A DNA stretch of 64,000 nt from an uncultured Saprospiraceae bacterium (GTDB taxonomy: Bacteria > Bacteroidota > Bacteroidia > Chitinophagales > Saprospiraceae): the NCBI GenBank assembly GCA_937928045.1, contig CALFWO010000010.1, positions 62,001-126,000 of the forward strand. Direction: 5' to 3'. Shown in pieces: positions 36,717 to 45,226 of this stretch; the first letter of the stretch is position 1, and each line of letters starts with the position of its first letter. The notes under the pieces are model-generated. The model searched no databases. It was not told where the DNA came from and saw only the letters and a list, made by a program, of their open reading frames with translations. A program made the position numbers and the translations under genes.

Positions 36717-36747
36717 TTTGAATAGCGCTGGGTTAAGCTTACATTTG
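36717..36747 (+). promoter_or_regulatory. Promoter of the M23 peptidase gene
   Basis: TTTG (36717-36720), a 19-bp spacer and TACATTTG (36740-36747) match both elements of the Bacteroidota sigma-ABfr-type consensus. The leader to the ATG at 36829 is about 75 bp. This is the best two-element promoter match in the window. Confidence 0.72.
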
Positions 36748-36828
36748 CAGGTCTTCCTGAAGTAAGTATCTCTCGCTTAAAAGGTGGCTGCAAAAGTAGA
36801 ACTTTTTGACTAACGAATAAAGGGCTTA

Positions 36829-37812
36829 ATGAGAAAAGAGAAGTTTATATACAATACGCAAACCTTACAATATGAAAAGGCCGTAACACCTCTTCGTGTA
36901 AAAATTATTAGAACCATTGGATTTGTACTGGCCGTAACTCTAACCTCAATCGTAATTATTTCTATTGCCAACAATTTTTTCCCTTCACCTAAGGAGCAGG
37001 CGCAACAGAGAGAAATTGAGCAAATGGAGTATCATTATTCTGCAATGAATAATCAGATTGAACTGATGTCCAAGGTATTAGACAACGTTCAAGAAAGAGA
37101 CGCCAGTGTTCACAGGATGCTTTTCGGAATGGATCCGATTGATAAGGATGTTTGGAATAGTGGAGTTGGAGGACATGAGCGTTACGCGAATTTGACAAAA
37201 TTTAAAAATACAGGTGATCTCCTTATTTCTACTCAAGAAAAGGTGGACAAGTTGAAGAACCAGCTCGCGATTCAATCTCAATCTTTAGATAAAGTACAAC
37301 AATTAGCGGCAGACAAAGAAGTTATGTTGGCATCAGTGCCGGCAATTAAGCCAATTCGATCGGATAAATTGAAAAGAAATATCAGATCGATGTCTGGTTT
37401 CGGATGGAGAATTCACCCGATTTTCAAGCGTCGTAAGATGCATGCAGGAATTGATTTTACATGTCCTTCTGGAACTCCTATCATAGCAACAGGTGACGGA
37501 AAAATTTTAAAAATAGAAAAGCGCAAAAGTGGATATGGTAATTCTATTGTAATCGATCATGGCTTTGGATACAAAACCAGATATGCTCATATGAGTACAA
37601 TTGATGTGAAAAGAGGAGAAAAAGTGAAAAGAGGGCAAGTTATCGGAGCAGTTGGAAGCACTGGAACTTCGACAGCGCCTCACTTACATTATGAAGTTAT
37701 CCATAAAGGAAAAAAGGTAGATCCCATTCACTATTGTATGGACGGTTTAAGTCCTAAAGAGTATCAAGAGCTCGTAGATATGGCCGCTACAGGAAATCAG
37801 TCTTTCGACTAG
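36829..37812 (+). CDS. M23-family peptidoglycan endopeptidase, membrane-anchored
   Basis: This 327-residue protein has a short cytoplasmic start, one transmembrane helix (about residues 26-46), a periplasmic coiled coil (about 55-175) and a C-terminal LytM/M23 domain. Zinc ligands are visible in KMHAGIDFTCPSGTPI (HxxxD) and HLHYEV (HxH), with GYGNSIVIDHGFGYKTRYAHM between them, so the site appears intact and an active zinc peptidase is likely. Coiled-coil M23 proteins cut cross-links or activate amidases during growth and division. It has a clear promoter of its own. gatB starts 55 bp downstream and may be cotranscribed. Confidence 0.9.
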   Translation: MRKEKFIYNTQTLQYEKAVTPLRVKIIRTIGFVLAVTLTSIVIISIANNFFPSPKEQAQQREIEQMEYHYSAMNNQIELMSKVLDNVQERDASVHRMLFGMDPIDKDVWNSGVGGHERYANLTKFKNTGDLLISTQEKVDKLKNQLAIQSQSLDKVQQLAADKEVMLASVPAIKPIRSDKLKRNIRSMSGFGWRIHPIFKRRKMHAGIDFTCPSGTPIIATGDGKILKIEKRKSGYGNSIVIDHGFGYKTRYAHMSTIDVKRGEKVKRGQVIGAVGSTGTSTAPHLHYEVIHKGKKVDPIHYCMDGLSPKEYQELVDMAATGNQSFD

Positions 37813-37867
37813 TCTGACTAAATTTAAATCTCTTTATTAGATCTTAGAACCGTCATTATAATTCACT

Positions 37868-39298
37868 ATGCCGGATAATTATGAAATGGTTATTGGCCTA
37901 GAAGTTCATGTTCAATTGAACACGAAGTCAAAGGCGTTTTGTTCGGATGAAAATAAATTCGGTGTTGGACCTAATACACTGGTCTCTGCGGTCTCTCTCG
38001 CTCATCCCGGGACATTGCCAAGACTAAATGAGTCACAAATCTTGAAAGCCATTCGAATTGGCTTAGCGCTTGGAGGAAGGATTAATGGAACCTCCACTTT
38101 TGATAGAAAAAATTATTCATATCCAGACTTGCCAAAAGGATATCAGATTACACAAGATTGCACACCAATAGTTGTTGGAGGTGGAATGAATATTGGAAAT
38201 CGAAATTTGCGATTGCATCATATTCATATGGAAGAGGATGCGGGTAAGTTGATCCATGATATTGATGATGAATATTCATTGGTTGATTTAAATCGTGCGG
38301 GTGTCCCTCTTTTAGAAATAGTAACAGAGCCAGACTTTAGAACTGCAAAAGAGGTAGAAGTTTTCCTAGATCGACTCAGACAATTGGTTCGTTGGCTAGA
38401 TGTCTCCGATGGAAATATGGAAGAAGGTTCCATGCGCTGTGATGTAAATTTGTCACTTCGTCCAATTGGCCAGGAGGCTTATGGCAATCGATGCGAGATT
38501 AAAAATTTGAATTCCATGCGCTTTGCTAGACAGGCGATTGCTTATGAGCGAGAGCGTCAAGCTAGAATATTAAATGCTGGTGGACATATCCAACAACAAA
38601 CTTTAAATTTTGATCCAACGACTGGAGTAACTTCTCCTTTAAGAGAAAAGGAGGAAGTCCATGATTATCGTTATTTCCCTGATCCTGATTTACCGCCAAT
38701 GGTAATATCCGATGATAAAATTGAAGAAATAAAAACTCAACTACCAGAGCTGCCATTAACTTTAAAAGACCGCTGGAAGAAACAATATGATATCGTTGAA
38801 AAGGATGCAGATGTTCTAATTCAATTTAAAAAACGCGCTTTCCAATGTGAGGAGTGGTTGAAAAACTCAATTGATCCCAAATTGCTTTCTCAATTTTTAG
38901 TAAACAAGATCATTCCTCATGCTAGTGAGACGAGTAAAGAAATTGAAGAATTATTGTTGACCTCCAAAAAATTGAACAAATTTTTAGAATTGTTAATTTC
39001 AGATAAAGTAGCACCTAGTAAAGCTTACCAAATACTTTTTCCGGAATGGATTAAAAATCCAAATGAAGATGTTTTAGCTTTAGCACAGAAATTATCTGTA
39101 ATTCAGGATAATGATACGAGTTCAATCTCTTTCGCGATAAATAAACTGATTGAAGATCATCCAAAAGAGTTGGAGGCTTATCGCGGTGGGAAAAAACAGC
39201 TATTAGGATTTTTCATGGGACAACTTATGCGAATGGAAGGTGTCAAGGCCAATCCCAAATTGGCCAAAGATTTAATGATCAAAGTTCTTAATGGCTAA
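37868..39298 (+). CDS. gatB: Asp/Glu-tRNA amidotransferase subunit B
   Basis: This 476-residue protein is the kinase/tRNA-binding subunit of the GatCAB enzyme that converts misacylated Glu-tRNA-Gln (and Asp-tRNA-Asn) into the amidated form. The opening YEMVIGLEVHVQLNTKSKAFC is the GatB signature. Further conserved parts include FDRKNYSYPDLPKGYQITQ, HMEEDAGKLIHD, DLNRAGVPLLEIVTEPD and DYRYFPDPDLPPM. The C-terminal GatB/YqeY helical domain (about 330-476) ends LMIKVLNG. Length is normal. gatA and gatC are not adjacent. No own terminator is visible before the MerR-type gene 99 bp later, which has its own promoter. Confidence 0.97.
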   Translation: MPDNYEMVIGLEVHVQLNTKSKAFCSDENKFGVGPNTLVSAVSLAHPGTLPRLNESQILKAIRIGLALGGRINGTSTFDRKNYSYPDLPKGYQITQDCTPIVVGGGMNIGNRNLRLHHIHMEEDAGKLIHDIDDEYSLVDLNRAGVPLLEIVTEPDFRTAKEVEVFLDRLRQLVRWLDVSDGNMEEGSMRCDVNLSLRPIGQEAYGNRCEIKNLNSMRFARQAIAYERERQARILNAGGHIQQQTLNFDPTTGVTSPLREKEEVHDYRYFPDPDLPPMVISDDKIEEIKTQLPELPLTLKDRWKKQYDIVEKDADVLIQFKKRAFQCEEWLKNSIDPKLLSQFLVNKIIPHASETSKEIEELLLTSKKLNKFLELLISDKVAPSKAYQILFPEWIKNPNEDVLALAQKLSVIQDNDTSSISFAINKLIEDHPKELEAYRGGKKQLLGFFMGQLMRMEGVKANPKLAKDLMIKVLNG

Positions 39299-39344
39299 TC
39301 AATAGAAGAATATCAATGGATTGGTATTATTTAATTCTTCTTTC

Positions 39345-39375
39345 TTTGTAAGTCTTACTTTTTCTCTTAATTTCG
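39345..39375 (+). promoter_or_regulatory. Promoter of the MerR-family gene
   Basis: TTTG (39345-39348), a 19-bp spacer and TAATTTCG (39368-39375, one mismatch to TAnnTTTG) give a likely promoter with a very short leader of about 15-20 bases before the ATG at 39398. Confidence 0.55.
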
Positions 39376-39397
39376 AAGATATCAGAAGAATCAAAAT

Positions 39398-39736
39398 ATG
39401 GCACAAAGAGACGAAGAATTTACAAAGCTGTACTACTCAATTGGTGAAGTTGCTAAGATGTTTGATGTATCTAAATCCTTGATAAGATTTTGGGAGTCTG
39501 AGTTTGATCTATTAAAACCACATAAGAATAGTAAGGGCGACCGCCGGTTTACTAAACAAAATTTAGAGCAGTTTCAAATTATTTACAGATTGGTTAAAGA
39601 AAGGGGCTTTACATTGGAAGGGGCTAAAAAGGAGATTTTATCAAACAAAGATGAACTGGTAAAGAAACAAAAGGCCATCGACCTATTGGCCAATGTAAAA
39701 AGTCTTCTATTGGATGCAAAAAAGCAATTGGACTAA
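39398..39736 (+). CDS. MerR-family transcriptional regulator (short)
   Basis: This 112-residue DNA-binding protein has a winged helix of the MerR type at residues 12-80: YYSIGEVAKMFDVSKSLIRFWES, then DRRFTKQNLEQFQIIYRLVKERGFTLEGAKKEI. The C-terminal tail (about 85-112) is a short coiled coil for dimerisation. There is no separate effector domain and no Cys-based metal site, so it is unlikely to be a metal sensor of the classic kind. Short MerR-like proteins near alaS and an M23 peptidase recur in Bacteroidota. The stop is only 4 bp from that of the convergent ABC ATPase gene. Confidence 0.85.
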   Translation: MAQRDEEFTKLYYSIGEVAKMFDVSKSLIRFWESEFDLLKPHKNSKGDRRFTKQNLEQFQIIYRLVKERGFTLEGAKKEILSNKDELVKKQKAIDLLANVKSLLLDAKKQLD

Positions 39737-39740
39737 ATTT

Positions 39741-40358
39741 TCAATTTTTGTAATCTTCAATATTAAATACAGACTTCGCTTGTTTATAATCCCTTGCTTC
39801 GTTTGAAGCCACAAGAACTAATCTGTTTTTCGAATATTTTTCCAACATTTCCTGATACCAAATTATTCCTTTTTGATCAAGGTTTGTACTGGGTTCGTCA
39901 AGTAATAATATTGGAGTGTCGGAAAAAAGGGATAGTGCCAATTTTACGCGTTGCCTCATTCCGCTGGAGTAGAAAGCAAGCTGTTTGTTTTTTGATTTCT
40001 CCAATTGCATCATTTGAATCATGGCGTTTTGACTCTCCAATAAACTTTGTTTAAATTTAAAATGAAAGTTAAGTACTTCGGCTAAAGTAAATTGATTAAT
40101 AATGTCGATATAGGGACCAGAAAAACTAATGTGTTTGTAAATGTTCTCTCTGGCTATGGATTTATTATTGGAAATGTATTCAATGCTTCCTTCGGAAGGG
40201 GAAAGGTGACCAGAAAAAACTTGCATTAAGGTAGATTTTCCTGATCCATTTGGACCTTTAAGTCCATAAATATTATTTGAAGAAAGTTCTAGATTGACAT
40301 TTTTGAAAATCCACTCATATCCAAATCTCTTGCTTATCTGGTTCAGAGAAATTTCCAT
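39741..40358 (-). CDS. ABC transporter ATP-binding protein
   Basis: This 205-residue ATPase subunit is complete, though short. It has Walker A GPNGSGKST (residues 35-43), signature YSSGMRQRVKLALSL, Walker B ILLLDEPSTNLD, and a switch region near ASNEARD where the usual H-loop His is replaced by Asn. The missing switch His is notable because it normally helps ATP hydrolysis; some small ABC ATPases tolerate other residues. No permease gene is next to it. It starts 8 bp after the lpxA stop, so it is probably the last gene of the lpxD / lpxC-fabZ / lpxA operon. A role in lipid or LPS transport is only an inference from position. Confidence 0.85.
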   Translation of the reverse strand: MEISLNQISKRFGYEWIFKNVNLELSSNNIYGLKGPNGSGKSTLMQVFSGHLSPSEGSIEYISNNKSIARENIYKHISFSGPYIDIINQFTLAEVLNFHFKFKQSLLESQNAMIQMMQLEKSKNKQLAFYSSGMRQRVKLALSLFSDTPILLLDEPSTNLDQKGIIWYQEMLEKYSKNRLVLVASNEARDYKQAKSVFNIEDYKN

Positions 40359-40366
40359 ATCCTTGA

Positions 40367-41143
40367 TTAGTTTCTAAGTCCTCTAATTATGCCACGGTCT
40401 GCATTTTGAATAAACGAAAGGATATTCGTTCGTTCTGGAGTATCAGAAATTCTCATTTTTATTTCATTCATTGCTTGAGAAGTATTGTACCCTTTGATGT
40501 ATAGAATTCGGTAAATATCTCTGATGTTATCGATTTGATCTCTTGAAAATCCTCGTCTTCTTAAACCTATAGAATTAACTCCAGCATAGGCCAAAGGTTC
40601 TCTTGCCGCTTTTACATATGGTGGAACATCTTTTCTAACTAGGCTTCCCCCACCAACCATTACATGATCACCAATTCTTACAAATTGATGCACAGCTGTC
40701 AAGCCCCCCATAACCGTTTTAGGTCCTATTTCTATATGTCCGGCAAGCGTAACAGAGTTTGATAAAATACAATTTTCTCTGATAACACAGTCATGAGCAA
40801 TATGACAATACGCCATGATTAAGCAGTTGTCCATGATCTCAGTGGAGTAGTTAGCTTCCGTACCACGATTGATTGTGCAGTATTCTCTGATAGTAACATT
40901 GTTACCAATTTTAAGAATTGACTTTTCACCTTTGTATTTTAGATCTTGCGGAATAGATCCAATTATTGCTCCCGGAAAAACCCGACAACTATGGCCCATT
41001 CTTGTTCCGTTTAGAACTGATGCATTGGCATGAATCTCACAGTTGTCTCCAATTACAACATCTTCTTCAATCGTAACAAAGGATCCAATTTTTACATTGT
41101 TTCCAATTTGCGCATTTGGGTGTATGTCTTGAAATTTAGCCAC
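40367..41143 (-). CDS. lpxA: UDP-N-acetylglucosamine acyltransferase LpxA
   Basis: This 258-residue enzyme performs the first step of lipid A synthesis, transferring an R-3-hydroxyacyl chain from ACP to UDP-GlcNAc. The left-handed beta-helix hexapeptide repeats are plain through residues 1-185 (IGNNVKIGSFVTIEEDVVIG onwards). The catalytic His is in the segment IAHDCVIRENCILSNSVTLAGH. The C-terminal helical domain begins near GLRRRGFSRDQI. The start codon is GTG at 41143, which overlaps the lpxC-fabZ stop by 8 bp (GTGGCTAA), indicating translational coupling. Confidence 0.95.
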   Translation of the reverse strand: MAKFQDIHPNAQIGNNVKIGSFVTIEEDVVIGDNCEIHANASVLNGTRMGHSCRVFPGAIIGSIPQDLKYKGEKSILKIGNNVTIREYCTINRGTEANYSTEIMDNCLIMAYCHIAHDCVIRENCILSNSVTLAGHIEIGPKTVMGGLTAVHQFVRIGDHVMVGGGSLVRKDVPPYVKAAREPLAYAGVNSIGLRRRGFSRDQIDNIRDIYRILYIKGYNTSQAMNEIKMRISDTPERTNILSFIQNADRGIIRGLRN

Positions 41144-42536
41144 TAGTTTTGGTTCTTCTTACGATTTGTGCAGTCAGTTCACCTTCCGAAACAATCGTAT
41201 TTCCAACATAGGCAGTTGCCTGCATGTTGACGATGCCTCGTCTAATTCCTGTCAAAAGTTCTAGCTTCATAATCAGCGTATCTCCTGGTACTACTTTACG
41301 CTTGAACTTTGCATTATCTATTTTTAAAAAATAAGTATCCCAATTTTGAGGATCTTCTACCGTTGATAAAGCCAATATGCCTCCTGTCTGAGCCATCGCT
41401 TCCAATTGAAGTACACCAGGAAAAATTGGATTATTTGGGAAATGCCCCTGGAAATAAAATTCATTGAAGCCAACGGCTTTAATTCCAACAACATGGGTAG
41501 GACTTAACTCGGTAATTTTATCCACCAACAAAAAAGGAAATCTATGCGGAAGGAAACCATGGATTGCATTGATATCAAATACTGGTTCCTGATTTGGATC
41601 GTATTTTGGTCTTCCTTTTAATTTCTTTTGTTCTTGATACTTTTTGCGCAGCATTCGTGCAAATTCTACATTGGAAGTATGTCCTGGTTTTGTTGCGACT
41701 ATTTTCCCTTTGATTGGAGCTCCAACTAATGCCAGATCTCCTAAAACGTCCAGTAATTTGTGACGCGCTGGCTCATTCTCGAATCGAAGGTCCACGGTAT
41801 TTAATACACCAGTTTTTTCAACAACCACTTCGTCTTTTCCTAATCGCTTGGCCAATACTTCGAGTTCTTTCTTTTCCATTTTTCTATCCGCAATAACTAT
41901 GGCATTGCTAAGGTCTCCACCTTTGATCAGGTTCTCATTTAATAACGCTTCTAATTCATGTGTAAAAACAAATGTTCTACATGGTGCAATTTCGGTTCGA
42001 TATTGATCAACTCCTTTCATTGCCGCATATTGATGACCTAAAGTCGGAGAGTTAAAGTCAATCATGGTGGTGATTTCAAACTCTTCAGCTGGTAATGCCA
42101 TCAATTCAGATCCGGTCAATTCATCTTTGTAAGAGATGTTTTCATTTATTTCAAGATAGTCCCTATCTGCTTCTTGCTCTTCGAATCCAACTTCTATCAA
42201 TTTTTTGACAAAACCTTCTGAACTTCCGTCTAGGATAGGAACTTCCGGGCCATCTATTTCTAGCAATACATTGTCAATATTGAGTCCTACCAGCGCTGAT
42301 AGAACATGTTCAATTGTCGAAACTTGAGCCTCGCCTTGTTGAATTGTGGTTCCTCTATTGGTGGTAACCACCTTATTAGCAGTTGCAGGAATGATGGGTT
42401 CGTCCTTTAAATCTGTCCTTTTAAACTTGAAACCGTGATTGGAAGCTGCAGGATTGAATGTCAATTTCACTTCTTTTCCAGTATGCAGGCCGACGCCTGT
42501 AATGGAGAAAGAGGATTTAATAGTGTGTTGTCTCAT
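41136..42536 (-). CDS. lpxC-fabZ: Bifunctional LpxC deacetylase / FabZ dehydratase
   Basis: This 466-residue fusion combines two enzymes. Residues 1-310 are UDP-3-O-acyl-N-acetylglucosamine deacetylase LpxC, the committed zinc-dependent step of lipid A synthesis: SFSITGVGLHTGKEV, STIEHVLSAL (first zinc His), DGPEVPILDGSS and HKLLDVLGDLAL (remaining ligands and the catalytic His region). From about 325 on is the 3-hydroxyacyl-ACP dehydratase FabZ: FLPHRFPFLLVDKI with the active-site His and GHFPNNPIFPGVLQLEAMAQ with the active-site Glu. This fusion is a known Bacteroidota feature and links fatty acid elongation with lipid A. The gene lies between lpxD and lpxA in one operon. Confidence 0.96.
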   Translation of the reverse strand: MRQHTIKSSFSITGVGLHTGKEVKLTFNPAASNHGFKFKRTDLKDEPIIPATANKVVTTNRGTTIQQGEAQVSTIEHVLSALVGLNIDNVLLEIDGPEVPILDGSSEGFVKKLIEVGFEEQEADRDYLEINENISYKDELTGSELMALPAEEFEITTMIDFNSPTLGHQYAAMKGVDQYRTEIAPCRTFVFTHELEALLNENLIKGGDLSNAIVIADRKMEKKELEVLAKRLGKDEVVVEKTGVLNTVDLRFENEPARHKLLDVLGDLALVGAPIKGKIVATKPGHTSNVEFARMLRKKYQEQKKLKGRPKYDPNQEPVFDINAIHGFLPHRFPFLLVDKITELSPTHVVGIKAVGFNEFYFQGHFPNNPIFPGVLQLEAMAQTGGILALSTVEDPQNWDTYFLKIDNAKFKRKVVPGDTLIMKLELLTGIRRGIVNMQATAYVGNTIVSEGELTAQIVRRTKTSG

Positions 42537-42572
42537 ATATTAAGGGAAAAACTCGCGCAAAAATAAAGAAAA

Positions 42573-43604
42573 TTACTGGCTCTCTAAATCCTTAACCTTT
42601 GATTCTAGTGCTTTTAGCTTTTTAACCAAATCTGGTAAATTTTTGAATGCAGCATAAGATTTAAGATAATCCCGATATCCGAGTGCTGGACTGCCGTAAA
42701 ATGCCTTTTGAGGATCTTTTATTGCAGCTGCAATACCACTCTGGGCCTGAACTTTTGTTCCATCTGCAACTGTAATATGACCAACGAATCCGGCTTGTCC
42801 ACCAATTTGGCAGGATTTACCGATCTTTGTTGAACCAGCAATTCCAGCCTGTGCGGCAATTACCGTATTATCTCCAATTTCAACATTATGTGCAATTTGG
42901 ATTAAATTATCCAGTTTCGAACCCTTTCGAAGTATTGTATCCCCAATGCTTCCTCGATCGATAACCGTATTTGCTCCAATTTCAACATTGTCCTCTAAAA
43001 TTACTGATCCAACTTGTTCTATTTTTTTGAATGAGCCATCAGAAGTTGGTGCGAATCCAAATCCATCAGAGCCAATAACTGCGTTGGAATGGATTATACA
43101 GTTGTCACCAATAATGGTATCGGCATAGATTTTTACGCCAGGATAAATCTTACAATCTTTTCCGATTTTTACATTATCTCCGACAAAGCAATGCGGATAG
43201 ATTACCGAGTTGTTGTCAATTAGGACATTTTTTCCAATAACAGCGAAAGCTCCAATATGTACTTCATTGTCAAAATTTGACTCCAACAGAGACATGGAAG
43301 AAATTCCTCTAGGACCTCCTTTCGATTTATCGAATTGCTTTAAAAGAACACCCAATGCTTCATACACATTAGGAACGATAATCTGAGTTGCTAAAATCTC
43401 ATTTTTGGGTTCGAAATCTTCTGGGACAATTACTATTGATGCAGTAGTTTCGTAGAGATATTGTTCATATTTGGCATTTCCGAAAAATGTAATCGTCCCA
43501 GTTCCGCCTTCTTCAATTTTAGAAGGCTTAGAAACAAGGACATCTTCATCTCCTTTAATTTCTGCATTAAGAAGGTTAGCGATTTGTCTTGCGGATATTT
43601 GCAT
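42573..43604 (-). CDS. lpxD: UDP-3-O-acyl-glucosamine N-acyltransferase LpxD
   Basis: This 343-residue enzyme adds the N-linked acyl chain in lipid A synthesis. The N-terminal uridine-binding domain spans about 1-100 (MQISARQIANLLNAEIKGD). A hexapeptide-repeat beta-helix follows (about 105-315) with NAVIGSDGFGFAPTSDG and the catalytic His region QIAHNVEIGDNTVIAAQAGIAGS. A short C-terminal coiled coil ends it (LVKKLKALESKVKDLESQ). ATG at 43604 is preferred over the TTG at 43637, since the longer frame would read through the serA terminator hairpin. It is the first gene of the operon with lpxC-fabZ 36 bp downstream. Confidence 0.94.
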   Translation of the reverse strand: MQISARQIANLLNAEIKGDEDVLVSKPSKIEEGGTGTITFFGNAKYEQYLYETTASIVIVPEDFEPKNEILATQIIVPNVYEALGVLLKQFDKSKGGPRGISSMSLLESNFDNEVHIGAFAVIGKNVLIDNNSVIYPHCFVGDNVKIGKDCKIYPGVKIYADTIIGDNCIIHSNAVIGSDGFGFAPTSDGSFKKIEQVGSVILEDNVEIGANTVIDRGSIGDTILRKGSKLDNLIQIAHNVEIGDNTVIAAQAGIAGSTKIGKSCQIGGQAGFVGHITVADGTKVQAQSGIAAAIKDPQKAFYGSPALGYRDYLKSYAAFKNLPDLVKKLKALESKVKDLESQ

Positions 43605-43616
43605 AGAATGAAGGTA

Positions 43617-43656
43617 ATTAAAAATGGCCCGATTCAATTGTATGAACGGGCCATTG
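43617..43656 (-). terminator. Terminator of serA
   Basis: On the minus strand AATGGCCCG and CGGGCCATT form a 9-bp perfect stem around a 15-base loop, followed by a T-rich run. It starts 27 bp beyond the serA stop and ends just before the lpxD start, isolating lpxD from serA. Confidence 0.78.
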
Positions 43657-43682
43657 TAAGATTTCTTATGTCATTCAATTAA

Positions 43683-44630
43683 TTAGGATAAAGCAGCAGT
43701 TACTTTTTCTGCTAATTCTAACCCTATATTTCGTTGTGCTTCTACAGTAGAAGCACCAATATGCGGTGTTAAGGATATTTTAGGATGATTCAATAGATCT
43801 TCTCTAGGGGTAGGTTCATTTAAAAATACATCTAATCCAGCTGTCAAAACGGTGCCATCTGCTAATGCTGCAATTAGCGCATCTTCGTCAACAGTTCCTC
43901 CCCGCGAAGCATTGATTAAAACCATTCCTTTTTTCATTTTTCCGAACTCCTCAGTTCCTAAAGCTGGCTTGCCAAGAAAAGGAATATGTAGGCTAATGAT
44001 GTCTGCTTTTCCTAACATTTCATCTAATCCAATTGTCTGCAGTGTTACTGCGGTAGAACTAGCACCAGCGATATCAATGGAAAGGTTAACTTCTTGCACA
44101 AAAGGGTCAACCGCTAAGACATTCATTCCTATACCCAAAGCAATTCGAGCGGTTTCTTGTCCGATTCTACCCATTCCTATGATTCCAATTGTTTTTCCTC
44201 TAAGTTGAAAACCTTTTGAGAATCCTTTTTTCAATCCTTTGAAATTGGTAGCTCCGCTAGATGGCATTTTTCGATTACTTTCATAGCCGAATCTTGCCAC
44301 TGAAAACAAGTGCATAAACACCAATTCTGCAACAGCTTGAGATGATGCAGCAGGAGTATTAATTACTTGAATGCCTTTAGATTTTGCATGTTCAACATCA
44401 ATATTGTCAAGGCCTACACCTCCGCGAGCGATAACCTTCAAGTTAGGACATTGGTCAATAAGCGCTTGTCTAACTTTTGTCGCTGAACGCACTGCGATTG
44501 CGTCAAAAGATGGTAATTTCTCTGCGAGCTGATCTTGAGGAATAGTTTCTGTAACCACTTCAAACCCTGCATCTTCCAATGCCTTCCGTCCGTCAGGATG
44601 AATTCCGTCGTTGATTAGTATTTTTTTCAT
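43683..44630 (-). CDS. serA: D-3-phosphoglycerate dehydrogenase
   Basis: This 315-residue NAD-dependent 2-hydroxyacid dehydrogenase probably makes 3-phosphohydroxypyruvate, the first step of serine synthesis. Substrate-binding residues include FDAIAVRSATKV and ARGGVGLDNID. The dinucleotide fold is GKTIGIIGMGRIGQETARIA. The catalytic Arg is in NASRGGTVDEDAL, and the catalytic Glu and His lie in LDVFLNEPTP and LTPHIGAST. It lacks the C-terminal ACT regulatory domain, as in the short Bacteroidota type. Other D-2-hydroxyacid specificities are possible. The ATG at 44630 is preferred to a TTG 51 bp upstream. serC is not adjacent. Confidence 0.88.
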   Translation of the reverse strand: MKKILINDGIHPDGRKALEDAGFEVVTETIPQDQLAEKLPSFDAIAVRSATKVRQALIDQCPNLKVIARGGVGLDNIDVEHAKSKGIQVINTPAASSQAVAELVFMHLFSVARFGYESNRKMPSSGATNFKGLKKGFSKGFQLRGKTIGIIGMGRIGQETARIALGIGMNVLAVDPFVQEVNLSIDIAGASSTAVTLQTIGLDEMLGKADIISLHIPFLGKPALGTEEFGKMKKGMVLINASRGGTVDEDALIAALADGTVLTAGLDVFLNEPTPREDLLNHPKISLTPHIGASTVEAQRNIGLELAEKVTAALS

Positions 44631-44662
44631 CTCTATGTAGATTTTGGAATCGCAAAGAACGC

Positions 44663-44670
44663 CAAAAATA
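44663..44670 (-). promoter_or_regulatory. -7 box of serA
   Basis: On the minus strand TATTTTTG matches TAnnTTTG exactly, about 33 bp before the serA ATG. No -33 TTG stands at the right distance. The site also lies inside the longer TTG-started frame, which favours the ATG start. Confidence 0.4.
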
Positions 44671-44732
44671 TTTTGGTACAATAGTTTTGTAAGCGTGGAT
44701 TGAAAAAATTATTTTTTATTTATTTCAACTGA

Positions 44733-45011
44733 TTATTGACAATTTTCCAATTTTTTGCGAAGATCGTGGTTTTCATCTTTCAAGGCACTGATTTCGCTTC
44801 TTAGATCTGCTAATTCGCTTGTTTTAGTATCAGTTTCAGATGAATAATCATTCCCATTGGCAGCAGTGGTTTCAATACCTAAATCTCTTTTGGCCGATTC
44901 CAATGGGTTTTGTCCGTTGAATAAAGCAACACCAGAATAGATAAGAGGTGCTGCGATTAAGATGAACATGAAAAATCTTGCGAATCCAGTTGTTTTAAAC
45001 TTGCCAGCCAT
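44733..45011 (-). CDS. Small membrane protein with C-terminal coiled coil, unknown
   Basis: This 92-residue protein has a basic N-terminus, one transmembrane helix (about residues 9-32, RFFMFILIAAPLIYSGVALF), a polar linker, and a C-terminal coiled coil (about 63-92, ELADLRSEISALKDENHDL and onward). No family is recognised with confidence. The overall form resembles small membrane proteins of divisome type such as FtsB, but no specific motif supports that. ATG at 45011 is preferred over a TTG 18 bp upstream, because the ATG gives a normal MAGKFK start. It lies upstream of serA on the same strand, about 100 bp away. Confidence 0.6.
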   Translation of the reverse strand: MAGKFKTTGFARFFMFILIAAPLIYSGVALFNGQNPLESAKRDLGIETTAANGNDYSSETDTKTSELADLRSEISALKDENHDLRKKLENCQ

Positions 45012-45130
45012 TTTGAGTACTTTTTTCAAAGGTAAGCAGTATTTCAGTTTTCTTACGAAATCATTGACTAAAGTGCCGAAAAATCAGACTATCGAAGTTT
45101 GAAAGATTTTAATTTCTTTTTCTTCAATAC

Positions 45131-45163
45131 TTGGACTCCTTTTTTATTGAAATCATACATTTG
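45131..45163 (+). promoter_or_regulatory. Promoter of the thiolase/fad operon
   Basis: TACATTTG (45156-45163) matches TAnnTTTG exactly. A TTG at 45131-45133 lies 22 bp upstream, slightly longer than the usual spacing of 19-21. The leader to the preferred ATG at 45227 is about 55 bp. Confidence 0.5.
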
Positions 45164-45226
45164 CAAGCATAATCCATCGAAACTCCTCTTTGCAAGCATC
45201 GTTTAATGGTAAGTAGCAAGAAAGAT

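Noticed and set aside
43852-44208. Plus-strand ORF opposite serA
   Set aside because: It mirrors the strongly conserved dehydrogenase frame and shows no recognisable motif.
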